The position numbers and the translations under genes were made by a program. The notes under the pieces are model-generated. The model made no database searches and had not been told where the DNA came from. It was given only the letters and a program-made list of their open reading frames with translations. From positions 1 through 64,000 of the forward strand of contig JAKBBP010000001.1 of NCBI GenBank assembly GCA_021808445.1: a DNA stretch of 64,000 bases, read 5' to 3'. The stretch is from Pseudomonadota bacterium (GTDB lineage Bacteria > Pseudomonadota > Gammaproteobacteria > Burkholderiales > Burkholderiaceae_C). Of this stretch, positions 1 through 7,269 are shown in pieces (position 1 is the first letter of the stretch; every line of letters starts with the position of its first letter).

Positions 1-312
1 TCAGGCGTGCTCTTCACGGCGATGCACGCGCCGCTCGATTTCGCCCCGGGAAGGCAGGGTCTTCAAGTCATAGTTGGCCTGCAAGGCCAGCCATGACGAG
101 GCATCGCCGCCAAAGTAGCGGGCCAGGCGCTCGGCGGTATCCGCGGTGATGGAGCGTCGCTCCTTGAGGATTTCGTGGATGCGGGTGGCGGGCACAGCCA
201 AGGCCAATGCAAGGGCGTTGGCGCTCAAGCCGAGGGGCTCCAGGAAGTCCTCGCGCAGGATTTCGCCCGGATGCACGGGACGCATGCGATTGGGGGGCAG
301 GGGCATTGTCAT
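1..312 (-). CDS. higA: HigA-type antitoxin (XRE family)
   Basis: Antitoxin and probable autorepressor of a HigBA toxin-antitoxin pair. The opening RPVHPGEIL is the signature of the VapI/HigA family and is followed by a helix-turn-helix (LALALAVPATRIHEILKERR), giving about 103 residues, the usual length. The frame is open up to 354, but that start lies inside the toxin gene; the ATG at 312 (or 306) sits just after the toxin stop and fits the toxin-first order of higBA. The stop codon is at bases 1-3, so the gene is complete. It would bind HigB in the cytoplasm and repress the shared promoter upstream of 595. Family assignment is firm; activity is inferred. Confidence 0.9.
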   Translation of the reverse strand: MTMPLPPNRMRPVHPGEILREDFLEPLGLSANALALALAVPATRIHEILKERRSITADTAERLARYFGGDASSWLALQANYDLKTLPSRGEIERRVHRREEHA

Positions 313-316
313 GATC

Positions 317-595
317 TCAGTGGTAGTCGACGATCTCAACCTCGTCGGGGCCATGGTTGGTCCATCGGAAGCAGACGCGGAACTGATCGTTGATGCGAAT
401 GCTGAACTGTCCTGAACGATCGCCCTTCAATGCCTCCAAGCGGTTGCCTGGAGGAGCGCGCAGGAACTCCAAGGTCCGCGCGGCGTCAAGCTGCGCGAGC
501 TTGCGTTCGGCAATCCGCTGGATGGCGCGGAAGCGCCGAGGACATTGGCCCGCGAACAGGCGCTGCGTGTCCTTGCATCGGAACGATTGGATCAT
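317..595 (-). CDS. higB: HigB-type toxin (RelE/ParE fold mRNA interferase)
   Basis: A 92-residue toxin of the plasmid maintenance killer (HigB) family, expected to cut mRNA on the ribosome. Visible features are the start MIQSFRCKDTQRLF, the central segment LEALKGDRSGQFSIRIN and the end VCFRWTNHGPDEVEIVDYH, which match the typical HigB pattern (G-DR-GQ-SIRIN, RVCF-W). It is the first gene of a two-gene unit; its stop lies four bases before the higA start, so the two are co-transcribed. Length and motifs are complete and no truncation is seen. It borders a decayed region (600-2010), a common setting for mobile toxin-antitoxin cassettes. Confidence 0.9.
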   Translation of the reverse strand: MIQSFRCKDTQRLFAGQCPRRFRAIQRIAERKLAQLDAARTLEFLRAPPGNRLEALKGDRSGQFSIRINDQFRVCFRWTNHGPDEVEIVDYH

Positions 596-749
596 CTGGC
601 GACATCATGCGACGCACAACGTATTACGTCAAGCGGTGCGGGTTGGCGTGGGCGGCGGCGACAAGACGGCGTGAGGATCATCAGAGTGCCAACGTGGTGC
701 TCCAGTTCGCGGAATCGTCACACGTCCCACCCCAACGCATGCAATGTCG

Positions 750-773
750 AAAGCCCAGTTGCCGCTGGGCTTT
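750..773. terminator. Terminator-like hairpin
   Basis: AAAGCCCAG and CTGGGCTTT form a perfect 9-bp stem around a 6-base loop, followed by CGCGTTT on the + strand. The A-rich start and T-rich end make it usable in both directions. No intact gene now ends here, so it is probably the leftover terminator of a lost gene or insulates higBA from the decayed region. Confidence 0.55.
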
Positions 774-789
774 CGCGTTTCTGGCGGTC

Positions 790-1033
790 TCAATTCCGCG
801 GCTCGGGCATCGGCGTGGCTTGGTGCTAGCGCACTCGCCAGCGGCCTGCGGCGCGCAGCCAGAGGGAACAGCAGTGCGCATGCCGGGCGATGGTCCCGGC
901 GCGTGTACCTGGCTCCTGATGGGCCTAGCTCCTGGAAGTCCGGATGCAGGAGCGCATCGACTCGAGCGTGATCGTGGCGAATGGACGGATCGTGATGCGT
1001 CGTCTCCAGGGTCACGAGAAGGTCGCGGAGCAT
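790..1033 (-). pseudogene. Remnant 1 of a DUF4440/NTF2-like protein
   Basis: From the ATG at 1033 the reverse strand encodes MLRDLLVTLETTHH followed by a segment ending LLHPDFQELGPSGARYTRRD, which resembles the N-terminal half of DUF4440 (SnoaL-like) proteins. The C-terminal half appears in another frame (SLWLRAAGRWRVR, then an in-frame TAG, then HQATPMPEP) and matches the family ending W-R-x-x-HQGTPT. A central stretch of about 40 residues is missing. The gene is therefore broken by a deletion, a frameshift and a stop. Assignment is from pattern recognition only. Confidence 0.6.
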
Positions 1034-1167
1034 GACGGTGTCGGCTGCGGGTCGACGGGCTGGTTCACGGTCTTGATTCCATGGAGCCGCGCTGCGCTGT
1101 GTTCGAGATGGCCGGCGGCCAAGTCTTCGACGGTCTCGGCAATCTCCCCGAGCAAGTCGCGCTTCAT
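1012..1167 (-). pseudogene. Possible N-terminal fragment of an XRE antitoxin
   Basis: A 51-codon frame starts MKRDLLGEIAETVEDLAAG, resembling the start of HigA2/NadS-type antitoxins (MKR-LF-E---G---L). The helix-turn-helix half is absent; the frame runs into the DUF4440 remnant and stops at 1012. It could also be a chance frame. Nothing further supports expression. Confidence 0.25.
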
Positions 1168-1175
1168 CGGGGTGG

Positions 1176-1463
1176 GTGCCCGTAGCAAGCCTGCTGGGCC
1201 TATGGGTGCTCAACGGGCTTTGCTACGGGGTCACGGCAATGCACTTTGGCGTGACCCAGCAGTTGCGTTGCCCGGCGGAGACCATCGGCGCGGTAGCGTC
1301 GACTGCGCGCAGCGCACAGCTTGCTGCTCTTGTGGCGGGCCCTGTATTGGGCGCGTCTCTCGCGACCGTGCTTGGGGTCGCCGGCGTGCTGACCCTCGCG
1401 GGAGCGGCAGCCGTAGCCTTTGCTCTTGGCGCATCATGGGTCCGACGGACACACGCCGCATAG
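1176..1463 (+). pseudogene. C-terminal fragment of an MFS-type transporter
   Basis: The frame encodes hydrophobic segments (LLGLWVLNGLCYGVTAMHFG and LAALVAGPVLGASLATVLG among them) ending WVRRTHAA and a stop. The layout of two or three membrane helices, a GPVLGA turn and a basic tail looks like the last part of a major facilitator permease. About three quarters of such a protein is missing upstream, where other remnants lie on the opposite strand. The GTG at 1176 is only the first possible start in the open frame. Confidence 0.5.
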
Positions 1464-1512
1464 CTTGAGGGCAGAATGCAAGGTCTCCTCAGCGGGGGAG
1501 GACCGTCCGTGT

Positions 1513-1560
1513 GCGCGGCTTGGTGGTAGCGCACTCGCCACCGAGAGGGAACAGCGTTGA
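1513..1560 (-). pseudogene. Remnant 2 of the same DUF4440/NTF2-like gene
   Basis: The reverse strand reads PSRWRVRYHQAAHTDG, the same C-terminal motif as in remnant 1 (GRWRVR-stop-HQATP). Both the DNA around this motif and the stretch upstream of it (about 1600-1630) match remnant 1, but the N-terminal coding part is absent. It is best read as a second, more eroded copy from a local duplication. Confidence 0.5.
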
Positions 1561-1754
1561 GCCTGCCGGGCGATGTGGCCGCCCGGAGGCGACGCTGGCG
1601 ACGGTCTCGGCTGCGGGGGCGACGCGCTGGATTCGGAGCCCCCAGGCTCGGACAGTGCTTTCACGCTGTTGATGCTGCTCGGGGTGCTGGTTGGCGCCTT
1701 CAATTGCGCATTTTCGTTGGGTCCGTGTTGCCGGCCTTCCTGCTGATCGGAATC

Positions 1755-1898
1755 GTGCTTTCCCAGGTGAGCCACGGCGGCGGCCAGCCAGGCATCGGGA
1801 AGGCCGTTGCCGGATAGCTGCTTGTCCATGCACAACTGTCGCAGCCTCGCCCATTCCGGGCCCAGGGGTGCCAACTCGACATCGGGGGCTGCCAGCAT
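1755..1898 (-). pseudogene. VapC-type PIN-domain toxin fragment
   Basis: The reverse strand encodes VELAPLGPEWARLRQLC and DKQLSGNGLPDAWLAAAVAH, which is the conserved middle of VapC ribonucleases; the Asp in LPDAWLA is one of the metal-binding acids. Both the N-terminal DxN part and the C-terminal TFDxDF part are missing, and the frame continues into unrelated sequence. It is a dead fragment of a toxin-antitoxin module, the second such module in this corner of the window. Confidence 0.65.
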
Positions 1899-2011
1899 GG
1901 CGTCCCATCGGCAGCCCTTGCCACGGCGAGGATCCGTCGCCTGCCGGCGCCGGCAGGCGCAGATTCCTGAAAGGCCCTGCGTGCGTCCCCCTGGGTGATT
2001 GCAACAGCCCG

Positions 2012-2818
2012 CTAACGTGCCGGATCGCCGAAGCGCCAGTTCGACACGGATAGGCCACCGAAGAAATCATCCTCGTGGTAGTCGCGTGCGGCGGCCTCTG
2101 GCTCGGCCGCGCCGACGGCGACCATCAGCGGTAGCAGGTGCTCCTCCCGCGGGTGGGCCTGGCGTGCCGACGGAGCCGACTGCCACGCGGCAAGTGCTGC
2201 AGAACGAGCAGGACCGGTCTGGGCCAGGGAGGTGTCAAGCCAGCGGTCGAAGGCTGCCGATGCCGGCCCGCCCACCGGTCCGAAGGCTCGGAGATTGTGA
2301 TAACTCAGCCCGCTGCCGATGATCAGGATCCCCTCATCGCGCAGGGGGGCGAGCGCACGGCCCAAGGCCAGGTGCTGCTCCGGGTCCAGGCCACGTCGCA
2401 ACGACAACTGCGCGGTCGGCATGTCGGCCCGGGGATAGGCCACGGCCATCGGCGCGTACATGCCGTGATCGAATCCGCGCTCCCTGTCCTCCGCCACCGG
2501 GATGCCGCCGGCCTGAAGCAGCTCGCGCACCCGAGCAGCCAACGGCGGGGCGCCAGGAGCCGGATAGCGGATGGTGTAGGTGTGTTCCGGGAAGCCCGCG
2601 TAGTCGTAGATCATGCCCGGCGCCGGATTCGACTGAACCGTGAACATCGGTTCTTCCCAATGCGCGGACACCATCAGCACGGCCTGGGGCCTCGCGCCCA
2701 CGGCCTCGGGCAAGCGGCGCAATGCCGCGGCCAGCCGGTCGTAGGCCCCATGCCAGCTGTCCTGCATCCAGGGCCAGGGTCCGCCGCCGTGCGACACGAA
2801 CAGGGTTGGGAATCTCAT
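2012..2818 (-). CDS. DODA-type extradiol dioxygenase family protein (YgiD-like)
   Basis: A 268-residue member of the 4,5-DOPA dioxygenase/LigB-like family, cytoplasmic enzymes that bind one metal ion and open catechol rings or act on related aromatics. Diagnostic segments are FVSHGGGPWP (metal His at residue 10), VMVSAHWEEP-like SAHWE, GFDHGMYAPM and the C-terminal FGGLSVSNWRFGD. Length agrees with E. coli YgiD (about 260). It is the third gene of an operon with a NAD(P)-binding reductase-like protein and DoxX, a combination seen in clusters answering quinone or electrophile stress. The true substrate cannot be told from sequence. Confidence 0.88.
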   Translation of the reverse strand: MRFPTLFVSHGGGPWPWMQDSWHGAYDRLAAALRRLPEAVGARPQAVLMVSAHWEEPMFTVQSNPAPGMIYDYAGFPEHTYTIRYPAPGAPPLAARVRELLQAGGIPVAEDRERGFDHGMYAPMAVAYPRADMPTAQLSLRRGLDPEQHLALGRALAPLRDEGILIIGSGLSYHNLRAFGPVGGPASAAFDRWLDTSLAQTGPARSAALAAWQSAPSARQAHPREEHLLPLMVAVGAAEPEAAARDYHEDDFFGGLSVSNWRFGDPAR

Positions 2819-2871
2819 GGTGACTTCCTCGATGGAACAAGGCTGGATCCGGAACGGCCGAGCGCCAGGGT

Positions 2872-3282
2872 TCAGGTCGTGCGTTTGCCGACCGGACGCA
2901 GCGCCAGGGCACCGTCACCGAGCAGGCTGAGCACGACGAGGCTCACGGCCCAGAACGCAGGATATTCCCAGCCGCCGCCCTTGTTGGTGAACAGCCAGCC
3001 GTTGTGTCCGTGCACCATGACGATCGTACCGAGCATTTCCAGCGCCAGGGGAATGGCCACCCAGGGCGCATAGATCCCGAGAATCAGCGCGATCCCTCCG
3101 AGGAGCTCCAGTGCGATGGTGGCGTAGGCCATGATCGCCGGCAGCCCCAGGGAGGCGAAGTATCCGACGAACCCCGGGATCGTGAACACGAAAATCTTGA
3201 GCCCGACGTGTGCGAGGAACAGGATGCCCAGGCTGACGCGCAGCAGCGTGACGCCATAGGGGGCGGTGGACGAGCGGATCAT
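2872..3282 (-). CDS. DoxX family membrane protein
   Basis: A 136-residue inner-membrane protein with about four helices: LLRVSLGILFLAHVGLKIFV, a segment around GFVGYFASLGLPAIMAYAT, LELLGGIALILGIYAPW and WAVSLVVLSLLGDGALAL. The pattern R-x-x-G-x-x-F-x-x-H near the N-terminus and P-x-x-x-A near the middle fits the DoxX/DoxD-like family. Members are linked to quinone or thiosulfate redox chemistry and to oxidative stress, without a single agreed function. It is the middle gene of a three-gene operon read leftward from 3942. Confidence 0.85.
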   Translation of the reverse strand: MIRSSTAPYGVTLLRVSLGILFLAHVGLKIFVFTIPGFVGYFASLGLPAIMAYATIALELLGGIALILGIYAPWVAIPLALEMLGTIVMVHGHNGWLFTNKGGGWEYPAFWAVSLVVLSLLGDGALALRPVGKRTT

Positions 3283-3318
3283 GGTGTACTCCGGAAGGGT
3301 GGATGGCGGTGGGGATGG

Positions 3319-3942
3319 TCAGGCTTGGCGCAACCAGGTCGGCGCGATCGAGGTGCCCAGACCCGCGGCGTAGCCGAGGTAGATGTTGAGCCCGGCCAAG
3401 GGCTCGAGGTAACGAGCATTGCGCAGCGGGCCAGCGTCGATGACGTCGAAGCCCATCGAGCGCGCAAGATCGGAGACCTTCGTCTTGGCCTGTGTATCGT
3501 CGGCGGCGACGAAGACCGGCACGGTCTGCGTGTCGCTGAACCGCGCACCGGCGGCCAGGCGCTGCGCGAACACGGTGTTGAACGCCTTGACCAGGCGCAG
3601 CCCCGGGAACACACCGGCGATCTGCTCGGCCGCGGAGCTCGTGTGCCCCAGCGTGAGTCCCATGTAGTCGGGGGTCAGCGGGTTGGTGATGTCGACCACG
3701 ATCGCTCCTGCGGGCAGCGCAAGACCACCCAGCGCGCGCACGGCGTCCTCGTACGCGGTGGCCAGCACGATCAGCTCGCTGGCCGCGGCGCGCGAGGGCT
3801 CGGCGCTGGCGCCCGTGCGATGTGCCAGTTCGCGGGCCTTGGCCTGGTCGCGCCCAACGATGTTCAGCGCATGCCCCGCCGCACGCAGTTGCTGCGCGAA
3901 GGCCGTGCCCATATTCCCGGTTCCGATGATGGTGATGTTCAT
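3319..3942 (-). CDS. NADPH-dependent F420 reductase-like / NAD(P)-binding protein
   Basis: A 207-residue protein with one Rossmann domain. It opens MNITIIGTGNMGTAFAQQL, a dinucleotide-binding fold of the NpdG/ProC-like family, and continues with a VGRDQAKARELA strand-helix, VVDITNPLTPDYMGL and AFNTVFAQ. Members found outside F420-making organisms are presumed NADPH oxidoreductases. The ATG at 3942 is preceded by CGAGG at good spacing; the longer open frame to 4218 has no family resemblance. It leads the reductase-doxX-dioxygenase operon and diverges from msrB across 274 bases. Confidence 0.85.
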   Translation of the reverse strand: MNITIIGTGNMGTAFAQQLRAAGHALNIVGRDQAKARELAHRTGASAEPSRAAASELIVLATAYEDAVRALGGLALPAGAIVVDITNPLTPDYMGLTLGHTSSAAEQIAGVFPGLRLVKAFNTVFAQRLAAGARFSDTQTVPVFVAADDTQAKTKVSDLARSMGFDVIDAGPLRNARYLEPLAGLNIYLGYAAGLGTSIAPTWLRQA

Positions 3943-4069
3943 GATGAATGCCTCGAAAGTTTGTTGGGGACGGTCGGTGCGCATCGCCAGTGCGTTGCGC
4001 GACCGAACCATGGACCACAATCTAGCCCCCCATTCACCTTCGAAAAAGACCGTCAAACACAATGCATCC

Positions 4070-4084
4070 TTGCGTTTTTCGCAA
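4070..4084. promoter_or_regulatory. Candidate LysR-type operator
   Basis: TTGCGTTTTTCGCAA is a perfect dyad (5-bp arms, 5-base spacer) that contains the T-N11-A pattern of LysR-family regulators. It lies in the divergent promoter region between the reductase-doxX-dioxygenase operon and msrB-msrA. No LysR gene is adjacent, so the regulator would have to be encoded elsewhere. Confidence 0.4.
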
Positions 4085-4216
4085 TGATGAAACCTCACCT
4101 TGGGGGCGCGGGCTGTCATGCGCGAGGGGGCGGCGGGCTGCTGGCTGTCAGGAATCCGGCACGCTCCCGACCAAACCAGGTCGGCGCCGTGCCGATGGCG
4201 ACCAGGAGATCCAGCC

Positions 4217-4663
4217 ATGACCCCATACCGTGTGCGTCCCGAGGACTTGCAGAAGCTCGAGCCGATGGCTCGCCGGGTGACGCAGGAGGGCGCGACCGAG
4301 CCACCGGGAACCGGACGCTACCTGCATCACCGCGAGCCGGGAATCTACGTCGACGTCGTCACGGGCGAACCGCTGTTCGCGTCGAGCGACAAGTTCGACA
4401 GCGGATGCGGCTGGCCAAGCTTCACGCGGCCGATCGACTCCCATCGTGTGCGCGAGCTGCGCGACCGCTCCTACGGAATGATTCGCACCGAGGTCCGCTC
4501 GGCGGGCGGTGACAGTCACCTCGGCCATGTGTTCGACGATGGGCCGCGCGACCGGGGTGGCCTGCGCTATTGCATCAACTCGGCGGCCCTTCGTTTCGTT
4601 CCCCGGGCCGACATGGTGGCGCAGGGATACGCCGACTACCTTGACCAAGTGGAGGGTGCATGA
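4217..4663 (+). CDS. msrB: Peptide-methionine (R)-S-oxide reductase MsrB
   Basis: Reduces the R epimer of methionine sulfoxide in proteins. The 148 residues contain SGCGWPSF (resolving Cys64), GHVFDDGP and [11 protein letters not shown] with the catalytic Cys119. The two CxxC pairs that bind zinc in many MsrB proteins are absent, so this is the zinc-free subtype. The start at 4217 has AGGAGA eight bases upstream. Its stop overlaps the start of msrA (ATGATGA), so the two stereospecific repair enzymes are translationally coupled. No signal peptide is seen, so it acts in the cytoplasm. Confidence 0.96.
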   Translation: MTPYRVRPEDLQKLEPMARRVTQEGATEPPGTGRYLHHREPGIYVDVVTGEPLFASSDKFDSGCGWPSFTRPIDSHRVRELRDRSYGMIRTEVRSAGGDSHLGHVFDDGPRDRGGLRYCINSAALRFVPRADMVAQGYADYLDQVEGA

Positions 4664-5166
4664 TGACGGAGACTGCGATTCTTGCCGGTGGCTGCTTCTG
4701 GGGCATGCAGGAACTCCTGCGCCGTGTTCCTGGCGTGGTGTCCACGCGGGTGGGCTATTGCGGCGGCGACACACCGAACGCAAGCTACCGCGATCACGGC
4801 GGCCACGCGGAGGCCGTGGAGGTGGTGTTCGAGCCGGAGATCCTGAGCTACCGCTCGCTGCTCCAGAGGTTTTTTCAGATCCATGACCCGACGACACCCG
4901 GTCGCCAGGGAAACGACTGGGGTGCGTCGTATCGCTCGGCCATTCTGGTTCGCAGTTCAAGCCAGCGCGACACGGCGCTCGCCCTGATCCGCAGAATGGA
5001 CGCCAGCGGAATCTGGCCGGGCAGGATCGTGACGGAAGTCAAGCCGGCCGGCACGTTCTGGCCCGCGGAGCCTGAACATCAGGATTATCTCCAGCGCGAA
5101 CCCGATGGCTACACTTGCCACTACCCAAGGCCGGACTGGGTCCTGCCGGATCCGGATCGCGAGTAG
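4660..5166 (+). CDS. msrA: Peptide-methionine (S)-S-oxide reductase MsrA
   Basis: Reduces the S epimer of methionine sulfoxide, complementing msrB next to it. The 168 residues begin with the catalytic motif GGCFWGMQ (Cys12), followed by [22 protein letters not shown], the family fingerprint, and [21 protein letters not shown]. Two start codons are adjacent (4660 and 4663) and GGAGG at 4651 precedes both; translation is probably coupled to msrB through overlapping stop and start codons. The C-terminal Cys in [11 protein letters not shown] may recycle the enzyme. Confidence 0.96.
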   Translation: MMTETAILAGGCFWGMQELLRRVPGVVSTRVGYCGGDTPNASYRDHGGHAEAVEVVFEPEILSYRSLLQRFFQIHDPTTPGRQGNDWGASYRSAILVRSSSQRDTALALIRRMDASGIWPGRIVTEVKPAGTFWPAEPEHQDYLQREPDGYTCHYPRPDWVLPDPDRE

Positions 5167-5194
5167 CCCGCCATCGAACCGGCTCGGTGGTCGG

Positions 5195-5231
5195 CGCCCC
5201 CTCGAGCCTGATCATCAGGCTCGAGGGGGCG
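5195..5231. repeat. 37-nt perfect palindrome after msrA
   Basis: The arm CGCCCCCTCGAGCCTGAT (5195-5212) is repeated exactly in inverse orientation at 5214-5231 around a single C, giving an 18-bp perfect inverted repeat with virtually no loop. No T-run follows, so it is not a classical intrinsic terminator, although a transcript end or mRNA-stabilising hairpin for msrBA is possible. It could also be a dimer-protein binding site or a REP-type element. Confidence 0.75.
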
Positions 5232-5541
5232 AGCTCCGCCGCGATCCCGGGAAACCAGGAGAGCTCGTCCGCGCCATGCAACCCTGCGCCCCGGAAGAGG
5301 GGCGGTGAGATCTGCCCATGACTGCCCCCGCGGCGGGTCGATCGCCTGCCGACGATCCGTCCGTCCCCAGGGATTCAAGGCGCTACGCATCGCTGGGGTC
5401 ATGGGTCCGGGCTGCGGAGGGCTCCGGGGCTAGGGCTCGATGGTGCTCCCGGCTTCCGGGCCTGGCGCCGGGAGAGGGGCAGAGGCGGTGCCGCAGCGAA
5501 GCGGAGCATGGGCAGCCGAGGCCGGGCCTTCCCCGGGAGCG
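5232..5541. other. Non-coding stretch between msrA and the glucosidase gene
   Basis: Together with the palindrome this makes a 375-base gap between convergent genes. Apart from the palindrome I see no gene, RNA or terminator in it. A ten-codon frame at 5275-5310 follows AGGAGAG but has no other support. Confidence 0.5.
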
Positions 5542-7269
5542 TCACGCCCGGCGCGGGCGGCATCCCGAGTAGCTCCGGGCCAGGTACGAGTCCTTGTTCG
5601 CCCCCTGGTCCATCGCATGCTGGGCTTCACCGCGCGCCTGCGCCAGCAACACGCCCCAGGGCTCCAGATGCACGCTGCCGTCGACCAGGTCGGCACCGTG
5701 GCAGGGCGCCTGCGCCATGGCCTCGAATCCCGCGGGAAGCCTCCAGTGCAGGCTTTGCGCGCTGCAGTTGAAGGCGCACAGCAGGCGCTGGGCTGGCTCG
5801 TGGGATTCGCGGATGTAGGCCAGCAGCTGGTCGTGGGCCGGCAGCAACTGCATGGTGCCCGCCTGCAGTGCGGGCTGGTGGCGCCGCCAGGCCAGCAGCC
5901 CGCGGTAGAAGTCCAGCAGCCCGCCGGGCTGCTGCTGGGCCACGGCGTGCGCGCGGTGCCTCTCGCACAGCGGAAGCCACGGGCTGCCGTCGCTGAAGCC
6001 CGCGCAGGGCTGGAAGGCATCCCAGGGCATGGGGGTGCGGCAGCCGTCACGGCCCTTGAACATGGGCCACATGGCGATGCCGTAGGGATCGCGAAGCTCG
6101 GATTCGGACAACTCGGCCTCCTCCAGGCCGAGCTCGTCACCCTGGTACAGGCAGGGCGTGCCCGGCAGGGTCATCTGCAGCAGCGCGGCCTGGCGCAGCA
6201 GGGCCGGATCCGGGTGCGTGCCTCCCCAGCGGCTGGCCAGTCTGGGCACGTCGTGGTTGGACAAGGACCAGCAGGCCCAGCCATCGCCGAGGATGCGCAG
6301 CAGGCGCTCCAGCATGGCGTGCAAATAGGGGGCGTCGTGACGCGGGCCCAGAAGATCGAAGCTGTAGGCCATGTGCAGCTTGTCGCCCCCCTGGGTGTAC
6401 TCGGCCATGCGGCCCAGTCCGTCGTCGTCGCCGATCTCCCCGACCATCGCGGTGTCGGGGTAGCTGTCCAGCAGCGCGCGCATCCTGCGCAGGAACTGCA
6501 GGTTCTCGGGACGGCTCTTGTCGTAGACGTGACGCTGCCATGCGTAGGGATTCACCGCGGTGACCGCCGGGTCGCTCTCGACGGGCCATGCGCGGGCCGG
6601 ATTGGAGCGCAGCAGCGGGTCGTGGAAGTAGAAGTTCGCGGTGTCCAGCCGCAGCCCGTCGACCCCCTGTTCGAGCCAGAAGCGCACGTCGTCGAGCACC
6701 GCCTGTTGCACTTCGGGATGGTGGAAGTTCAAGTCCGGCTGGCTGGCCAGGAAGTTGTGCAGGTAATACTTCTGCCGACGCGAGTTCCATTCCCATGCGC
6801 TGCCTCCGAACACGCTCAGCCAGTTGTTCGGCGGAGAGCCGTCCTCGCGCGGGTCGGCCCACACATACCAGTCGGCCCTGGGGCCGGAGGCGTAGCTGCA
6901 GCTCTCACGGAACCAGGGGTGGCGGTCGGAAGTGTGGGACAGGACCTGGTCGATCACGACTTTGAGCCCGAACTCATGCGCACGGGCGACGACGCGACGG
7001 AAGTCGTCCAGGCTTCCGAACAGGGGGTCGACGTCGCGGTAATCGCTGACGTCGTAGCCGCAGTCCTTCATCGGGCTGCGGAAAAACGGCGTCAGCCAGA
7101 CGGCATCCACGCCGAGTTGCGCGACGTAGGGCAGGCGCTGCAGTACGCCGGGCAGGTCTCCGACGCCGTCGGCGTTGCTGTCCTGGAAACTGCGGAGGTA
7201 GATCTGGTAGATCGCGCCCACGCGCCACCAGGGCTGGCGCACGACGGGGGCATTCAGGGAAGGACGCAT
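5542..7269 (-). CDS. GH13 alpha-glucosidase / oligo-1,6-glucosidase family enzyme
   Basis: A 575-residue glycoside hydrolase family 13 protein that would split alpha-1,4 or alpha-1,6 glucosides. It starts RQPWWRVGAIYQIYLRSFQD and carries the GH13 catalytic triad: nucleophile Asp209 in DGLRLDTANF, acid/base Glu278 in MVGEIGDDDG and Asp340 in SLSNHDVPR. No signal peptide is visible, so it probably acts on imported sugars. The frame continues to 7512, but the family begins at the ATG at 7269. No sugar transporter or regulator is adjacent; the gene stands alone and diverges from the pseudouridine synthase gene. Close relatives include trehalose- and sucrose-active enzymes, so specificity is open. 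Confidence 0.9.
   Translation of the reverse strand: MRPSLNAPVVRQPWWRVGAIYQIYLRSFQDSNADGVGDLPGVLQRLPYVAQLGVDAVWLTPFFRSPMKDCGYDVSDYRDVDPLFGSLDDFRRVVARAHEFGLKVVIDQVLSHTSDRHPWFRESCSYASGPRADWYVWADPREDGSPPNNWLSVFGGSAWEWNSRRQKYYLHNFLASQPDLNFHHPEVQQAVLDDVRFWLEQGVDGLRLDTANFYFHDPLLRSNPARAWPVESDPAVTAVNPYAWQRHVYDKSRPENLQFLRRMRALLDSYPDTAMVGEIGDDDGLGRMAEYTQGGDKLHMAYSFDLLGPRHDAPYLHAMLERLLRILGDGWACWSLSNHDVPRLASRWGGTHPDPALLRQAALLQMTLPGTPCLYQGDELGLEEAELSESELRDPYGIAMWPMFKGRDGCRTPMPWDAFQPCAGFSDGSPWLPLCERHRAHAVAQQQPGGLLDFYRGLLAWRRHQPALQAGTMQLLPAHDQLLAYIRESHEPAQRLLCAFNCSAQSLHWRLPAGFEAMAQAPCHGADLVDGSVHLEPWGVLLAQARGEAQHAMDQGANKDSYLARSYSGCRPRRA

Larger units (their letters stand above)
596..2011. other. Decayed region of gene remnants with no intact gene
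   Basis: About 1.4 kb between higB and the DODA-type dioxygenase gene contains no open frame that looks like a full protein. It holds several recognisable fragments (annotated separately) and a partial internal duplication: 813-840 matches 1513-1540 with 2 mismatches in 28 bases, AGAGGGAACAGC recurs at 861 and 1544, TGCCGGGCGATG recurs at 881 and 1564, and a further similar segment is at about 1034-1063 and 1600-1630. This looks like repeated insertion, duplication and deletion followed by drift. Confidence 0.7.

Noticed and set aside
1511-1545. tRNA-like sequence (TTGGTGGTAGCGCACTCGCC)
   Set aside because: It resembles a D-arm and anticodon-arm start, but no acceptor stem, anticodon pairing or TTCRA loop follows; the same words code the end of the DUF4440 remnant on the reverse strand.
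5275-5310. Ten-codon frame after AGGAGAG downstream of the palindrome
   Set aside because: Too short and without conservation or context to support a leader peptide.
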